Shown: positions 26,360 through 36,632, counted from the first letter of the stretch. The stretch is 64,000 nt of DNA from Pontiella sulfatireligans (GCF_900890705.1 NZ_CAAHFH010000001.1:3596001-3660000); one strand, 5' to 3'. The notes: generated by a model from the letters alone, not told the origin. Numbers and translations are program-made.

Positions 26360-26896
26360 TTATGCAACCGCCTTGCCTTCCTTACGGCGAATCTGTTCAC
26401 CAGCATAACGAACACCCTTGCCCTTATACGGCTCAGCCGGGGAGTAGTCGCGAATTCGCGCGGCCACCTGGCCCACCAGCTGCTTGTCGATCCCCTCGAC
26501 GGAAACCTTGGTGCTGTCTTTTACTTCGACGGCGATTCCATCCGGAATCGCATAGTTGATTTCGTGCGAGAATCCGAGGGAAAGAATGATTTCCTGCCCC
26601 TTCATCACGGCCTTGTAACCGACGCCTTCGATGATCAACTCTTTCTTGTAGCCCGTACTGACGCCAACGATCATGTTGTCGATCAGGCTGCGGACCGTGC
26701 CGAACATGGCCTTTCCGAAGCGTGATTCATCCGTGCGGGAAACGACAACGCTGCCGTCTTCAATCGCGACGGCAATGCATGCCGGCGCTGTATATGAGCT
26801 TTCGCCCTTGGAGCCTTTGACGGAAACCGTCTGGCCATCTACCCCGACGGTCACGCCGTCGAGAATCAAAATGGGTTGTTTACCTATTCTAGACAT
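26360..26896 (-). CDS. rplF: 50S ribosomal protein L6
   Basis: 178 aa from ATG 26896 (MSRIGKQPILILDGVTV); an upstream in-frame start at 26965 lies within rpsH. It has two repeated alpha/beta domains. Family marks are the start MSRIGKxPI, IEGVGYKA and the C-terminal RIRDYSPAEPYKGKGVRY. It binds the factor-interaction side of the large subunit near the sarcin-ricin loop. Confidence 0.98.
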   Translation of the reverse strand: MSRIGKQPILILDGVTVGVDGQTVSVKGSKGESSYTAPACIAVAIEDGSVVVSRTDESRFGKAMFGTVRSLIDNMIVGVSTGYKKELIIEGVGYKAVMKGQEIILSLGFSHEINYAIPDGIAVEVKDSTKVSVEGIDKQLVGQVAARIRDYSPAEPYKGKGVRYAGEQIRRKEGKAVA

Positions 26897-26915
26897 AACT
26901 AAATCCCGGTCCTTT

Positions 26916-27314
26916 CTACCAAATGTAGCAGAGGACTTCGCCCCCGATTTTCTTTTCACGAGCATCGGTGTCGGTCATGACCCCCGAAGACGTGCTCAAA
27001 ATCGCCACTCCGATGCCGCCCAAAACGCGCGGAACCTCTTCGGAATTGACATACTTGCGGCAGCTCGGCTTGCTGATGCGACGAAGCCCCTGGATGACCG
27101 GCTCACGGTCTGCAGTGTACTTGAGAAACAAGTTCAGCACGCTTTTGCCGTCGTCGTTTTCCATTGTGTAGTCCTTGATGAATCCTTCGGACTTGAGAAT
27201 GCGCGCAAGCTCGCTCTTCATTTTCGAGTGCGGCATTGCAACGACTTTCTTTTCTGCCATGTTCGCGTTGCGAATCCGGGTCAACATGTCAGCGATTGGA
27301 TCTGTTAAAACCAT
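26916..27314 (-). CDS. rpsH: 30S ribosomal protein S8
   Basis: 132 aa 16S-central-domain binder. It starts MVLTDPIADMLTRIRNA and ends with the S8 signature VLSTSSGVMTDTDAREKKIG (here ILSTSSGVMTDTDA), and GEVLCYIW. It follows rplE by only 14 bp; rpsN (S14), normally between them, is missing. Confidence 0.98.
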   Translation of the reverse strand: MVLTDPIADMLTRIRNANMAEKKVVAMPHSKMKSELARILKSEGFIKDYTMENDDGKSVLNLFLKYTADREPVIQGLRRISKPSCRKYVNSEEVPRVLGGIGVAILSTSSGVMTDTDAREKKIGGEVLCYIW

Positions 27315-27328
27315 CTTTAAACCTCTTC

Positions 27329-27874
27329 CTAGTTGCCCGTGGCGAACGGCATTCCCATGAGGGTCAGCAGCTCTTTGGCTTCGTCGTCTTTGGTGGCGGA
27401 CGTTACGAAAGTAATATCCATGCCATGCGTCTTCTTGACTTTGTCCGGATCGATTTCAGGGAACACGGTCTGCTCCTGCAATCCCATGGAATAGTTGCCT
27501 TGGCCATCGAACGACGTGCCCGGAATGCCGCGGAAGTCGCGGATGCGGGGTAGCGTGACGTTGACCAAGCGGTCCATGAATTCATACATCCGGTCATTAC
27601 GCAGTGTAACACGCGCGCCGATCGACATTCCTTCTCGCAGCTTGAAGTTCGATACACTCTTCTTGGCTTTCGTTATGACGGCTTTCTGTCCGGTGATCTT
27701 GCCGAGGTCTTCGGCAAGCGCGGTCAGTGTGTCGCGGTCATTTGCAACGGAAACGCAAAGATTCAGTACGATCTTTTTAACTGCGGGAACCTGCATTTTG
27801 CTCGAGTAGCCCTGGCTTTCCATCAGCGAAGGAACTACTGCTTCTTTATACTTGGTTTTCAGTGTTGGGGCCAT
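27329..27874 (-). CDS. rplE: 50S ribosomal protein L5
   Basis: 181 aa from ATG 27874 (MAPTLKTKYKEAVVPSL) with GGAGG upstream. A start at 27889 would place the ribosome site inside the gene. L5 motifs: KIVLNLCVSVANDR, GQKAVITKAKKSVSNFKLRE and GNYSMGLQEQTVFPEID. It binds 5S rRNA and the P-site tRNA elbow. Confidence 0.97.
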   Translation of the reverse strand: MAPTLKTKYKEAVVPSLMESQGYSSKMQVPAVKKIVLNLCVSVANDRDTLTALAEDLGKITGQKAVITKAKKSVSNFKLREGMSIGARVTLRNDRMYEFMDRLVNVTLPRIRDFRGIPGTSFDGQGNYSMGLQEQTVFPEIDPDKVKKTHGMDITFVTSATKDDEAKELLTLMGMPFATGN

Positions 27875-27915
27875 TAACCCGTCCTCCAAAATTACGGTTC
27901 CAATGCTTGGAACGG

Positions 27916-28143
27916 TTAAACGGAAACCTTCACATTGGAGATCGCGAAAGGAGCTTCACGCTCCACGACTCCGCCCTGAGGGTTTTCCTCGCTCTTCTGC
28001 ATATGTTTCTTGACAAGATTAATCCCTTCAACCAGTACGCGCCCGCTTTCGGGCGATACCAGAAGGACCTTGCCGGTTTTGCCCTTGTCATCTCCGGAGA
28101 TCACCGTAACGGTGTCGCCTTTTTTGATATTGGCTTTGCTCAT
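27916..28143 (-). CDS. rplX: 50S ribosomal protein L24
   Basis: 75 aa KOW-domain protein ([20 protein letters not shown]) that starts 50S assembly. It is shorter than E. coli L24 (about 104 aa) at the C-terminus but keeps [19 protein letters not shown]. It lies 12 bp after rplN. Confidence 0.96.
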   Translation of the reverse strand: MSKANIKKGDTVTVISGDDKGKTGKVLLVSPESGRVLVEGINLVKKHMQKSEENPQGGVVEREAPFAISNVKVSV

Positions 28144-28155
28144 TTCTAAACTCCT

Positions 28156-28521
28156 CTAAAGTACTTCCGGAGCTAGCGAGACAACTTTCATGAAGTCGTT
28201 TTCGCGAAGCTCGCGGGCGACTGGCCCGAAAATACGGGTGCCGCGCGGGTTGTTTTTCTCGTCAACAATCACGGCCGCGTTCCCATCGAAACGAAGGCAT
28301 GAGCCGTCGGAACGACGAATGGTGCTTCTGGTTCGAACGACAACCGCCAAACAGAGGTCGCCTTTCTTCACCACGCCATTCGGCTGTGCTTCTTTAACGG
28401 ATACGCGGATCACGTCGCCAACGCGGGCGACCTTGCTCTTGGTGCCGAGCACCCGGATGCACATCACGGTGCGTGCGCCCGAATTATCCGCAACTTTTAA
28501 ACGTGTTAGCTCTTGAATCAT
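28156..28521 (-). CDS. rplN: 50S ribosomal protein L14
   Basis: 121 aa. It starts [20 protein letters not shown], with the L14 signature in [19 protein letters not shown]. Length and motifs are standard. It forms part of intersubunit bridges and a docking face for L19. It follows rpsQ by 9 bp. Confidence 0.98.
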   Translation of the reverse strand: MIQELTRLKVADNSGARTVMCIRVLGTKSKVARVGDVIRVSVKEAQPNGVVKKGDLCLAVVVRTRSTIRRSDGSCLRFDGNAAVIVDEKNNPRGTRIFGPVARELRENDFMKVVSLAPEVL

Positions 28522-28530
28522 CGTTCTGCC

Positions 28531-28803
28531 CTATTTCGCTGCTTCTGAAACAATGTCCACCAAGCGCCAGCGCTTAAGCTTGCTCAGCGGGCGGGTTTCC
28601 ATCACGCGGACCACGTCGCCGATACCTGCACGGTTATCTTCGTCGTGGGCATGAACCTTCTTCGAAAGGCGGATTTCCTTGCCGTAGAGCGGGTGGCGCA
28701 TACGACGTTCGATCAACACGACAATCGTCTTGTCGCCGCTCTTGCTGCATACGCGGCCTTCGCGGGTCTTTCTGAGATGTCTTTTTGTCTCTTCCATGAC
28801 CAT
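28531..28803 (-). CDS. rpsQ: 30S ribosomal protein S17
   Basis: 90 aa OB-fold protein binding the 5' domain of 16S rRNA. Marks: [20 protein letters not shown] and [20 protein letters not shown]. Its ATG directly follows the rpmC TAA stop with AAGGA in front; a second ATG lies two codons later. Confidence 0.97.
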   Translation of the reverse strand: MVMEETKRHLRKTREGRVCSKSGDKTIVVLIERRMRHPLYGKEIRLSKKVHAHDEDNRAGIGDVVRVMETRPLSKLKRWRLVDIVSEAAK

Positions 28804-28998
28804 TTATCCTTCAACTTTTTTTGCGGTTTGGATGGTCTTAATGCGGGCCACCGTACGGCGCAGTTCTTTCATGCGTGACGGTTTTTCCAGCTGACCGGAC
28901 ACCTGTTGGAGCTTCAAATTGAACTGCTCCTTCTTGATGTCTACGAGCTGCTGATCCAGCTCTTCCTTCGTCATTTCTTTTAATTCGTTAACCTTCAT
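28804..28998 (-). CDS. rpmC: 50S ribosomal protein L29
   Basis: 64 aa helical hairpin near the tunnel exit: MKVNELKEMTKEELDQQL, FNLKLQQVSGQLEKPSRMKE and RRTVARIKTI. Standard S10-operon position between rplP and rpsQ. Confidence 0.97.
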   Translation of the reverse strand: MKVNELKEMTKEELDQQLVDIKKEQFNLKLQQVSGQLEKPSRMKELRRTVARIKTIQTAKKVEG

Positions 28999-29013
28999 GG
29001 CTCGCCCTATCCT

Positions 29014-29433
29014 TTAGTCGTGAGCGTGGCGCTGAACAAAGCACACACGGATCGGCAGCTTGGTGGCTGCGAGACGCAGGCATTCTTTCGCCAGCGTTTC
29101 CGGTACTCCATCCAGCTCGAAGAGCATGGTGCCAGGCTTGACTACAGCGACCCATTGGTCGACCGCGCCTTTACCTTTACCCATACGAACTTCCAACGGC
29201 TTTTTCGTAATCGGTTTGTCAGGGAAAATGCGAATCCACAGCTTCCCTTTACGTTTCATGGCACGGTTTGCAGCCACACGGCACGCTTCAATCTGAATCG
29301 CTGTGATCCATCCACGTTCCAACGACTGAAGACCGTACTCTCCATAGGCCAGCTTATTACCGGTTTGCGCGAGACCTTTGCGCGAACCACGCTGAACCTT
29401 CCTATACTTAACTCTTTTCGGCATTAAAGGCAT
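29014..29433 (-). CDS. rplP: 50S ribosomal protein L16
   Basis: 139 aa (ATG 29433; a second ATG three codons on starts [13 protein letters not shown], the more usual L16 start). Motifs: [40 protein letters not shown] and [19 protein letters not shown]. It binds near the A-site tRNA elbow. Overall conservation is high. Confidence 0.97.
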   Translation of the reverse strand: MPLMPKRVKYRKVQRGSRKGLAQTGNKLAYGEYGLQSLERGWITAIQIEACRVAANRAMKRKGKLWIRIFPDKPITKKPLEVRMGKGKGAVDQWVAVVKPGTMLFELDGVPETLAKECLRLAATKLPIRVCFVQRHAHD

Positions 29434-29443
29434 GGTTCAACTC

Positions 29444-30076
29444 CTAAGCTTTCTTTTCGGCTTCTTTGCAGACCCACACCTTGATGCCGATGATGCCGGC
29501 GATGGTGTTGGCTTCTGCAGTGCCATAATCAATGTTGGCGCGGAGCGTATGCAACGGAATCATGCCTTCTTTATAGCTTTCCGAACGCGCAATTTCTGCG
29601 CCGTTCAAGCGGCCGGAAGCCAGAATCTTGATGCCCAGAGCGCCATTGTCCATGGCCATCTGAAGCGCACGCTTCATTGCACGGCGGTGCGAAACACGGC
29701 GTTCGAGCTGCATAGCCACGTTGGCGGCTACCAGAGTGGCATCCATGTCCGGCTTCTTCACTTCGGCAATCTCGATGTAGATCTCTTTTTTAGTGATCTT
29801 CGAGAGCACTTCGCGAAGCTTGTCGATGTCTTCGCCTTTGCGGCCGATGACCAAGCCCGGACGAGCCGACTTGATGGTTACACGGATACGGTTGGCGTAA
29901 CGCTCGATGTAGATGTCAGAGACAGCCGCGTCCTTGAGCCGTTCGGCCACAAGTTTGCGAATATCGACATCTTCCTTAAGCATGGCACCGAAATCTCGCT
30001 TGTCCGCATACCAGCGCGAACGCCAGTCCTTGGTTAAAGCGAGTCTCATTCCAATAGGATTTACTTTTTGACCCAA
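29444..30076 (-). CDS. rpsC: 30S ribosomal protein S3
   Basis: 210 aa with the start [20 protein letters not shown], a KH domain ([18 protein letters not shown]) at the mRNA entry tunnel, and a C-terminal S3 domain ([13 protein letters not shown]). The C-terminal tail is short and ends at [12 protein letters not shown]. Confidence 0.98.
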   Translation of the reverse strand: MGQKVNPIGMRLALTKDWRSRWYADKRDFGAMLKEDVDIRKLVAERLKDAAVSDIYIERYANRIRVTIKSARPGLVIGRKGEDIDKLREVLSKITKKEIYIEIAEVKKPDMDATLVAANVAMQLERRVSHRRAMKRALQMAMDNGALGIKILASGRLNGAEIARSESYKEGMIPLHTLRANIDYGTAEANTIAGIIGIKVWVCKEAEKKA

Positions 30077-30093
30077 AATAGTCTCCTTCTCAA

Positions 30094-30429
30094 CTACGCG
30101 TTGTCGCTTAGAATAATGGTTACGTGGCTTGTCTTCTTCTGAATCGGACTCGCCATGCCCCGGGCACGCGGACGAAAACGCTTCATCATCGGTCCGCCAT
30201 CCACGATGGCATTTTTAACAATCAGGCTATCAGTCGACAGGCCCTCGTTGTTCTCGGCATTTGCAATCGCCGATTTGAGGGTCTTGCCAATCTGAACAGC
30301 AGCCTTGCGGGCATTGAACTCTGTAATGCGCAACGCAGCGGCGACGGGCAAACCTTTTATTTCGTTTGCCAGATCACGCGCCTTGGTAGGCGACATTCTC
30401 ACATATTTAGTTGTTGCTGACACTTCCAT
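30094..30429 (-). CDS. rplV: 50S ribosomal protein L22
   Basis: 111 aa. It starts [20 protein letters not shown], has the 23S-binding globular fold, and a beta-hairpin that reaches into the exit tunnel ([20 protein letters not shown]). It is preceded by a 97-bp gap holding a strong stem-loop (30489-30514), unusual in this tightly packed operon. Confidence 0.98.
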   Translation of the reverse strand: MEVSATTKYVRMSPTKARDLANEIKGLPVAAALRITEFNARKAAVQIGKTLKSAIANAENNEGLSTDSLIVKNAIVDGGPMMKRFRPRARGMASPIQKKTSHVTIILSDNA

Positions 30430-30488
30430 GTGTTTTCACTCTCGATTTTGTCTGCAGGTAATAAAGGGCGGACAGTGTATGGATTTGT

Positions 30489-30514
30489 TGAGCGAAATCC
30501 AGCGATTTCGCTCA
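30489..30514 (-). other. Strong stem-loop between rpsS and rplV
   Basis: TGAGCGAAATC (30489-30499) pairs perfectly with GATTTCGCTCA (30504-30514) across a 4-nt loop; outer GGATTT/AAATCC pairing can extend it. It starts 12 bp after the rpsS stop and lies 59 bp before the rplV start. There is no U-run, so RNA processing, stabilisation or a protein-binding role is more likely than termination. Confidence 0.6.
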
Positions 30515-30526
30515 CAAAAATCCACT

Positions 30527-30799
30527 CTAGCCCTTATCCGTTGCCATACCATGCGTTCTGAAAGCTCGGGTAGGTGAAAACTCACCCAGTTTGTGCCCGA
30601 CCATATTCTCCGTAACAAACACCGGAACGAAAACTTTACCGTTGTGAACATTGAAGGTATGCCCGACGAATTCCGGAACAATCATGGAGTTGCGAGCCCA
30701 TGTTTTGATCGGAGACTTGCGCGGGGCGCCTTCCATCTTGCGAACCTTCTTGACCAGCTTGAGGTCGACGTAAGGACCTTTTTTCAGTGAACGTGCCAT
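30527..30799 (-). CDS. rpsS: 30S ribosomal protein S19
   Basis: 90 aa. It starts [19 protein letters not shown] and carries [37 protein letters not shown]. It binds the small-subunit head with S13. Normal length, 2 bp after rplB. Confidence 0.98.
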   Translation of the reverse strand: MARSLKKGPYVDLKLVKKVRKMEGAPRKSPIKTWARNSMIVPEFVGHTFNVHNGKVFVPVFVTENMVGHKLGEFSPTRAFRTHGMATDKG

Positions 30800-30801
30800 A
30801 A

Positions 30802-31629
30802 CTATTTCTTCCTCCGTTCAACGATGTACTTGTTGGTCTGCTTATGTTTGTTGCGGGTTCGTTTGCCCTTCGCGAGCAAGCCCCAAGGCGACATCGGATG
30901 CCCCCCGCCGGACGTACGGCCTTCACCACCACCCATCGGATGGTCCACCGGGTTCATGGCCACGCCGCGAACCGTCGGGCGGATGCCCAGCCAACGCTTG
31001 CGTCCGGCCTTGCCCATAACAATGCTGCTGTGCTCAACATTGCCAACACGGCCGATTGTAGCCAGGCAGTTGGTGCGGATGAGGCGGATTTCGCCCGAAG
31101 GCATCTTGATGTGCGCGAACTCTTCTTCACGGGACATCAACTGAGCCGAGGTGCCGGCGGAACGAACCAACTGGCCGCCGCGGCCAGAAACCAGCTCAAT
31201 ATTGTGCAGAGACGTTCCAACCGGAATCGCGACCAACGGCAACGCGTTACCTACGGAAGGCTCGGCGTCCGGCCCGGACATTACAGTGCTTCCAACCTTC
31301 AGGCCGACCGGTGCGATAATGTAGCGTTTCTCGCCGTCAGCATAATGAAGCAGCGCAATGCGCGCCGAGCGGTTCGGATCGTACTCAACCGAAGCAACCT
31401 TGGCAGGAATGCCAAACTTGTCGCGCTTGAAGTCAATCACACGGTAGCGACGCTTGTGCCCGCCCCCACGGTGGCGCACCGAAATGCGTCCCGCGCTATT
31501 GCGTCCGGCATTGCTTTTCTTCGCTTTGACCAACGAGCGCTCTGGGCTCGACTTGGTAATGTCGGCGAAATCGGACAACACCATGTGCCGGCGGCTCGGT
31601 GTGTACGGTTTATGTGCTTTTAAAGGCAT
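30802..31629 (-). CDS. rplB: 50S ribosomal protein L2
   Basis: 275 aa, essential for subunit association and peptidyl-transferase assembly. Motifs: [19 protein letters not shown], the conserved [19 protein letters not shown] with [15 protein letters not shown], where the key histidine lies. Full length. Confidence 0.98.
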   Translation of the reverse strand: MPLKAHKPYTPSRRHMVLSDFADITKSSPERSLVKAKKSNAGRNSAGRISVRHRGGGHKRRYRVIDFKRDKFGIPAKVASVEYDPNRSARIALLHYADGEKRYIIAPVGLKVGSTVMSGPDAEPSVGNALPLVAIPVGTSLHNIELVSGRGGQLVRSAGTSAQLMSREEEFAHIKMPSGEIRLIRTNCLATIGRVGNVEHSSIVMGKAGRKRWLGIRPTVRGVAMNPVDHPMGGGEGRTSGGGHPMSPWGLLAKGKRTRNKHKQTNKYIVERRKK

Positions 31630-31642
31630 TACAACAAACTCC

Positions 31643-31927
31643 TTAGATCAAGTTAATGCTGTCTTCTGCATTCAACGTAACCACTGCACGCTTCCATGCG
31701 GCGGTCATTCCGAAATGAGCCGTTCTCTGGCGCTTCTTCTTGCCTTTTCGGCGCATCGTATTGACGGCCATAACACGGACATTGAAGAGCTCTTCTACGG
31801 CTCGTTTGATTTCTACCTTGTTGGCATCCATGGACACGCGGAACAAATATTTGTTCTGCTCCTCAGAAAGGCGCGTTCCTTTTTCCGTCAACAAAACCTG
31901 TTTAATAATATCAGCTGAATTCTTCAT
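31643..31927 (-). CDS. rplW: 50S ribosomal protein L23
   Basis: 94 aa tunnel-exit protein and chaperone/SRP dock. Marks: ILLTEK-like [19 protein letters not shown], and [20 protein letters not shown]. It sits between rplD and rplB as expected. Confidence 0.97.
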   Translation of the reverse strand: MKNSADIIKQVLLTEKGTRLSEEQNKYLFRVSMDANKVEIKRAVEELFNVRVMAVNTMRRKGKKKRQRTAHFGMTAAWKRAVVTLNAEDSINLI

Positions 31928-31941
31928 CTCGTAGGGCTCCT

Positions 31942-32565
31942 TTATCCGAGGCGCTTTTCGAGCGCTTCCATGCCTGCCTTCGTAACAATCACGTTCTTGT
32001 AGCGCAGGATTTGGTAGGTGTTGACCAAACTCGCCGATACCAGCTCAACACGAGGAATGTTGCGCGCGGCCAGCAACAGATTGTCGGTTGCTTCATCCAC
32101 GATGAAGAGCGCGCCACGGTCCAGACCCAGGTTCTTGAGTACGGCAACGAACTCCTTGGTCTTCGGGGCGGTAACGCTCAACTGATCGATGACCGTGATT
32201 TCACCTTGATCCACCTTGGCGCTGAATGCACGCTGGAAGGCCAGCTGACCCACTTTCTTCGAAACTTTCTTTGTATACTTACGCGGATGCGGGCCATGGG
32301 CCACCGCACCACCGCGCCATACGGGTGATTGCTTGTAGCCGGCACGTGCCCGGCCGAGACCCTTCTGTTTCCAGGGCTTTGCGCCGGTGCCGTTAACGAA
32401 GCGCTTGCTCTTAGTCGAAGCAGTGCCAGCACGCTGATGAGCGCCGTATGCAACAATGGCTTCATGTACGGCCTGCTCGCCGCGGTCGAGTACGAGGAGG
32501 CTGTCTGCGAACTCGTAGTCGCCGACGCTGTCTCCCTTAACGTTTTTCAAAGGTAATTTGCTCAT
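31942..32565 (-). CDS. rplD: 50S ribosomal protein L4
   Basis: 207 aa. The conserved loop at about 40-100 (GTASTKSKRFVNGTGAKPWK, then QKGLGRARAGYKQSPVWRGG) extends into the exit tunnel. The C-terminal fold ends IVTKAGMEALEKRLG. In some bacteria L4 autoregulates the S10 operon; no leader for that was seen here, because rpsJ is coupled directly to fusA. Confidence 0.98.
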   Translation of the reverse strand: MSKLPLKNVKGDSVGDYEFADSLLVLDRGEQAVHEAIVAYGAHQRAGTASTKSKRFVNGTGAKPWKQKGLGRARAGYKQSPVWRGGAVAHGPHPRKYTKKVSKKVGQLAFQRAFSAKVDQGEITVIDQLSVTAPKTKEFVAVLKNLGLDRGALFIVDEATDNLLLAARNIPRVELVSASLVNTYQILRYKNVIVTKAGMEALEKRLG

Positions 32566-32577
32566 GATAATCCTCGC

Positions 32578-33207
32578 TTACTTCTTTTTGAGCGCTTCAC
32601 GAATCGTGACGATGTCGCCGTTGGCGCCCGGAACCGATCCCTTGATCAGGATAAGGTTCTCTTCAGGACGAACCTGGATCACCTTGAGATTCTGCGTGGT
32701 AACACGCTTGCTGCCCATGTGCCCCGGCATCTTCTTGCCCTTGAACACGCGGCCCGGAAATTCGCACATGCCGATCGAACCCGTACGACGAATCCAGCCG
32801 CCACCGTGGGAAGCACGGCCACCACCGAAATCGTAGCGCTTTACAACGCCCTGGAAGCCGCGGCCCTTGCCGGTGGCCACGATGTCGACAAAGTTAACCT
32901 CTGCAAAGGCGCTAGCGTCGATCACGTCGCCCACAATAGCCTCTTCGCCATCTTCCGTGCGGAATTCCTTGAGAATGCGCTTGGCTTCGACCCCGGCTTT
33001 CTTGAGGTGCCCGAGCGAGGCTTTGGTCAAGCGGGACTCTTTCTGGTCTTCAAAACCAAGCTGAACCGCTGAGTAGCCTTCTTTGTCATTGGTCTTGCGC
33101 TGAACAACAACGCAGGGGCCCGCTTCGATGACCGTAACCGGAACCGCAGTGCCGGCTTCATCATAGATGGAGGCCATTCCTAGTTTTTTTCCAATCAAAC
33201 CTTTCAT
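32578..33207 (-). CDS. rplC: 50S ribosomal protein L3
   Basis: 209 aa. It starts MKGLIGKKLGMASIYDEAGT, and the central loop reaching the peptidyl-transferase centre reads FGGGRASHGGGWIRRTGSIG; MPGHMGSKRVTTQNLKVI follows. Typical length and order after rpsJ. Confidence 0.98.
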   Translation of the reverse strand: MKGLIGKKLGMASIYDEAGTAVPVTVIEAGPCVVVQRKTNDKEGYSAVQLGFEDQKESRLTKASLGHLKKAGVEAKRILKEFRTEDGEEAIVGDVIDASAFAEVNFVDIVATGKGRGFQGVVKRYDFGGGRASHGGGWIRRTGSIGMCEFPGRVFKGKKMPGHMGSKRVTTQNLKVIQVRPEENLILIKGSVPGANGDIVTIREALKKK

Positions 33208-33219
33208 GATCTCCTCCCT

Positions 33220-33528
33220 CTAGATTTTAATGGTGATGTCCACGCCAGCCGGAAGATTGAGCTTCTTGAGCTCATCGACCGTCTTGATCGTTGGATCAAT
33301 GATATCGAGCAGACGCTTATGCGTACGGATTTCGAACTGTTCCATCGCTTTTTTGTTCACGTGCGGACTTTTGTTGACCGTAAAGCGCTCGATGCGGGTC
33401 GGCAACGGAATGGGGCCGGCAACTCGGGCGCCCGTACGACGTGCCGTTTCGACAATTTCTGAGGCTGAAACATCGAGGACTCGATGGTCGAACGACTTCA
33501 ACCTGATTCTGATACGTTGATTACTCAT
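33220..33528 (-). CDS. rpsJ: 30S ribosomal protein S10
   Basis: 102 aa from ATG 33528 ([19 protein letters not shown]), the normal S10 length; a GTG at 33540 overlapping the fusA stop (GTGA) would add four residues. Motifs: [20 protein letters not shown] and RTHKRLLDI. It also serves as NusE in antitermination. It follows fusA with no space for a separate S10 promoter or leader. Confidence 0.97.
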   Translation of the reverse strand: MSNQRIRIRLKSFDHRVLDVSASEIVETARRTGARVAGPIPLPTRIERFTVNKSPHVNKKAMEQFEIRTHKRLLDIIDPTIKTVDELKKLNLPAGVDITIKI

Positions 33529-33536
33529 ATTTTTTC

Positions 33537-35672
33537 TCACCGATTGAGGATAGACGCTTCCATGCTCGCAGGAACCGGTTCAAACGCTTGCGGTTCCATC
33601 GAATAGCTAGCCCTACCCTTTGTTAATGACCGCAACGACGTTGCGTATCCAAAAACTTCAGCAAGCGGAACATCCGCCTGCACAATTTGTAAATCATTGG
33701 TCGCCTTGATTTCGCGGACGCGGCCACGACGGCTGTTGAGGTCGCCCATTACATCGCCAAGATGCTCCTCGGGGGTTTCGATTTCGAGCAGCATGATCGG
33801 CTCGAGCAAAACCGGCTTGGAATTGCCGACGGCGGCGCGCAACGCCATAACCGCAGCGGAGCGGAAGGCCATTTCCGAAGATTCTGTGGCATGGGCCTGC
33901 CCGCCGACCACCTTCACCTTGGTGTCGATGATGGCATAATTGCCCAGCACGCCGGTCAGCAATGCATCAGCAATCCCCTGTTCGATTCCCTTACGGTATT
34001 CGTTCGGAATAATGTTGGCGGAAACGTCGAACTCGATGCTGTTTCCCGCTCCCTCGGATGCCGGAGCAACCTGAAGATTGAGGCAGGCAAAATGGCTTTC
34101 GCCACCAATATCCCGCTCGAACGTAAAGCTGCCCTCGCCCTTGGCGGAAACGCTTTCGCGATAGGCCACCATCGGCTTGCCGGCGTTGGCCCGCACCTTG
34201 TATTCGCGCAACAGGCGGTCTTTCAAAATTTCAAGATGAAGCTCGCCCATGCCCTGAATGATGGTCTGGCCGGTTTCTTCGTGAATCGACGTATGGAACG
34301 TCGGATCTTCTTCAGACAGATCCTGCAGTGCGTCAACAAGAGCGTCCTTGTCGGCCGTGCTTCTCGGCTCGATGGCCATGGAAATTACAGGTTCCGGAAA
34401 TTCAATGTTTTCAAGAACGATAGGTTCGTTTTCCGTGCAAACCGTATCACCGGTGGTGAACAGTTTCTGCCCAACCATGCCTCCGATTTCGCCGGCATAC
34501 AGCGCATCGACATCTTCGCGATGGTTGGCGTGCAGGCGCAGGAGGCGGCCGATGCGTTCGCGCTTGCGGGTGCGCGGATTAAAAATGTTCTGTCCCTTTT
34601 TCAGCTGGCCGGCATAAATGCGGACAAAGGCCAGCTTTCCGACAAACTTATCGGAGGCCATCTTGAAGACAAGGCCGGTCAGCGGCTCGAAGTCGGAGGC
34701 TTCGCGCTCGAGCTCCGCTTCGTTCTTCGGAGAAATGCCAATCACGGCTTTAACGTCCAGCGGAGACGGAAGATAATCAACAACGGCGTCGAGCAACGGC
34801 TGCACGCCTTTGTTTTTCAGCGATGATCCAACCAGAACCGGAACGATGTGGTTGGCAATGGTGGCGCGCCTCAGAGCGGCAATCAGCGCCTGCTCAGAAA
34901 CGTCCGCATCTTCCATGTAGGCTTCGAGAAGCTCCTCATCGACTTCAGCAACCTTTTCGATCAATTCCACACGATAGGCCTCAGCCTCGGCGGCGAGCTC
35001 GGCTGGGATGCCGATGTATTCTACATTCGATCCCATGTCGCCTTCGGAGAAGTTGATGCCGCGCATCTTAATCAGGTCAACCACGCCGGAGAAGGTTTCC
35101 GCAGCGCCGATCGGGAGCTGGATCGCCACAGCAGGAGCACGAAGCTTTTCCTGCATCTCGCCGACCACCTTAAGGAAGTCAGCGCCCATGCGATCCATTT
35201 TATTGACGAAGGCCAAACGCGGCACACTGTACTTTGTAGCTTGGCGCCAAACGGTCTCGGACTGCGGCTGAACACCGCCTACGGCACAGAAAACGCCCAC
35301 GGCACCGTCAAGGACGCGAAGTGAGCGCTCCACTTCCACCGTGAAATCCACGTGGCCGGGGGTGTCGATAATGTTGATTTGACGGTCGTTCCAGAAACAG
35401 GTCGTTGCGGCGCTCGTAATCGTGATGCCGCGCTCCTGTTCCTGAATCATCCAGTCCATGGTCGCTGTGCCGTCATGCACCTCGCCAATCTTGTGGACCT
35501 TGCCGCTATAGTAAAGAATGCGTTCGGATGTGGTGGTCTTGCCCGCATCGATGTGGGCAATGATGCCGATGTTGCGGATCGCAGACAAAGCACGGCCACG
35601 CCCCTCAGCTTCCCTTTGGGAATCCGAAGACTTGGCTCCTTTGTTATTCTGCTTATTCACGACAATCGACAT
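33537..35672 (-). CDS. fusA: Elongation factor G
   Basis: 711 aa translocation GTPase. P-loop AHIDAGKTT; a normal switch I ending [20 protein letters not shown] and NKMDRMGAD. Domains II-V follow, including [14 protein letters not shown] and RRGRV. The N-terminus has about 30 extra residues ([19 protein letters not shown]) before the first helix compared with E. coli EF-G. Its switch I is canonical, unlike that of the EF-Tu in this genome. Confidence 0.98.
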   Translation of the reverse strand: MSIVVNKQNNKGAKSSDSQREAEGRGRALSAIRNIGIIAHIDAGKTTTSERILYYSGKVHKIGEVHDGTATMDWMIQEQERGITITSAATTCFWNDRQINIIDTPGHVDFTVEVERSLRVLDGAVGVFCAVGGVQPQSETVWRQATKYSVPRLAFVNKMDRMGADFLKVVGEMQEKLRAPAVAIQLPIGAAETFSGVVDLIKMRGINFSEGDMGSNVEYIGIPAELAAEAEAYRVELIEKVAEVDEELLEAYMEDADVSEQALIAALRRATIANHIVPVLVGSSLKNKGVQPLLDAVVDYLPSPLDVKAVIGISPKNEAELEREASDFEPLTGLVFKMASDKFVGKLAFVRIYAGQLKKGQNIFNPRTRKRERIGRLLRLHANHREDVDALYAGEIGGMVGQKLFTTGDTVCTENEPIVLENIEFPEPVISMAIEPRSTADKDALVDALQDLSEEDPTFHTSIHEETGQTIIQGMGELHLEILKDRLLREYKVRANAGKPMVAYRESVSAKGEGSFTFERDIGGESHFACLNLQVAPASEGAGNSIEFDVSANIIPNEYRKGIEQGIADALLTGVLGNYAIIDTKVKVVGGQAHATESSEMAFRSAAVMALRAAVGNSKPVLLEPIMLLEIETPEEHLGDVMGDLNSRRGRVREIKATNDLQIVQADVPLAEVFGYATSLRSLTKGRASYSMEPQAFEPVPASMEASILNR

Positions 35673-35773
35673 TCTTTTATAGTATCCGAAATTAAAAAAA
35701 CCCCAACGCTTGGAATTTTTAACGAACTGGAAGCCTCCAAACCCGGAAGCTTCCTCTGTTCACTGCATTTTTT

Positions 35774-36247
35774 CTACCAGCGGTAGTGGGCGAAGGCTTT
35801 ATTCGCCTGAGCCATCTTATGCGTGTCGTCACGCTTTTTGATGGCATTGCCCTGTCCGCGGGACGCATCGATCAGCTCGGTTGCAAGGGCCTTGCGCATG
35901 GGAACACCCTTGCGGTTGCTTGCAAACTGGATCAGCCAGCGCGTCGCCAAAGCAATCTGGCGCTTTGGTTTCACTTCCAGCGGAACCTGATAGGTGGCGC
36001 CACCAACACGGCGGGACTTCACTTCCAGACGCGGCGAAACATTTTCGACTGCAGTGGTGAACACTTCAACCGGATCCTCGTCCTTCAGCTGGCCCTGAAT
36101 ATCTTCGAGGGCTCCATAAACAATCTTAGCGGCAACCGACTTCTTACCACGCTCCATAACGCAGTTGATCATGTACGCCACCAACTGGTTGTTGTAGCGC
36201 GGATCAGGAATGAGGTCCCGTTTTTCAGCTCTGTGTCTTCTAGCCAT
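35774..36247 (-). CDS. rpsG: 30S ribosomal protein S7
   Basis: 157 aa head-assembly protein at the E site. It starts MARRHRAEKRDLIPDPRYNN and carries VNKVMERGKK-like INCVMERGKKSVA, VSPRLEVKSRRVGGATYQVP and the C-terminal KMAQANKAFAHYRW. About 100 bp separate it from fusA; that gap holds no recognisable gene. Confidence 0.98.
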   Translation of the reverse strand: MARRHRAEKRDLIPDPRYNNQLVAYMINCVMERGKKSVAAKIVYGALEDIQGQLKDEDPVEVFTTAVENVSPRLEVKSRRVGGATYQVPLEVKPKRQIALATRWLIQFASNRKGVPMRKALATELIDASRGQGNAIKKRDDTHKMAQANKAFAHYRW

Positions 36248-36260
36248 AGTTCAAATTCCC

Positions 36261-36632
36261 TTATTTGGGTCGTTTCGCACCATACTTGGAACGGCCGCGT
36301 TTACGACCGTCAACTCCCAGGCAGTCGAGTGCACCGCGAACGATGTGATAACGCACACCCGGCAAGTCTTTCACTCTGCCGCCGCGAACCAGCACCATGC
36401 TATGCTCCTGCAGGTTGTGGCCTTCGCCCGGAATGTACGCATTAATTTCGCGGCCATTGGTCAAACGAACACGTGCAACCTTACGCAAAGCCGAGTTCGG
36501 CTTCTTCGGTGTCTGAGTTTTAACAAGCAAACAAACCCCGCGACGTTGCGGGCAGACCGTCAGCGCGGGCGATTTGCTCTTCTTCTTAGCAACCGCACGC
36601 GGATTTCTTACTAGTTGATTTATTGTAGGCAT
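36261..36632 (-). CDS. rpsL: 30S ribosomal protein S12
   Basis: 123 aa from ATG 36632 ([12 protein letters not shown]) with AAGGGA upstream; an in-frame ATG at 36704 would add 24 non-conserved residues. The decoding-centre loops [17 protein letters not shown] and [16 protein letters not shown] are intact, with the conserved lysines in place, so no streptomycin-resistance substitution is visible. First gene of the str-S10-spc-alpha superoperon. Confidence 0.97.
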   Translation of the reverse strand: MPTINQLVRNPRAVAKKKSKSPALTVCPQRRGVCLLVKTQTPKKPNSALRKVARVRLTNGREINAYIPGEGHNLQEHSMVLVRGGRVKDLPGVRYHIVRGALDCLGVDGRKRGRSKYGAKRPK

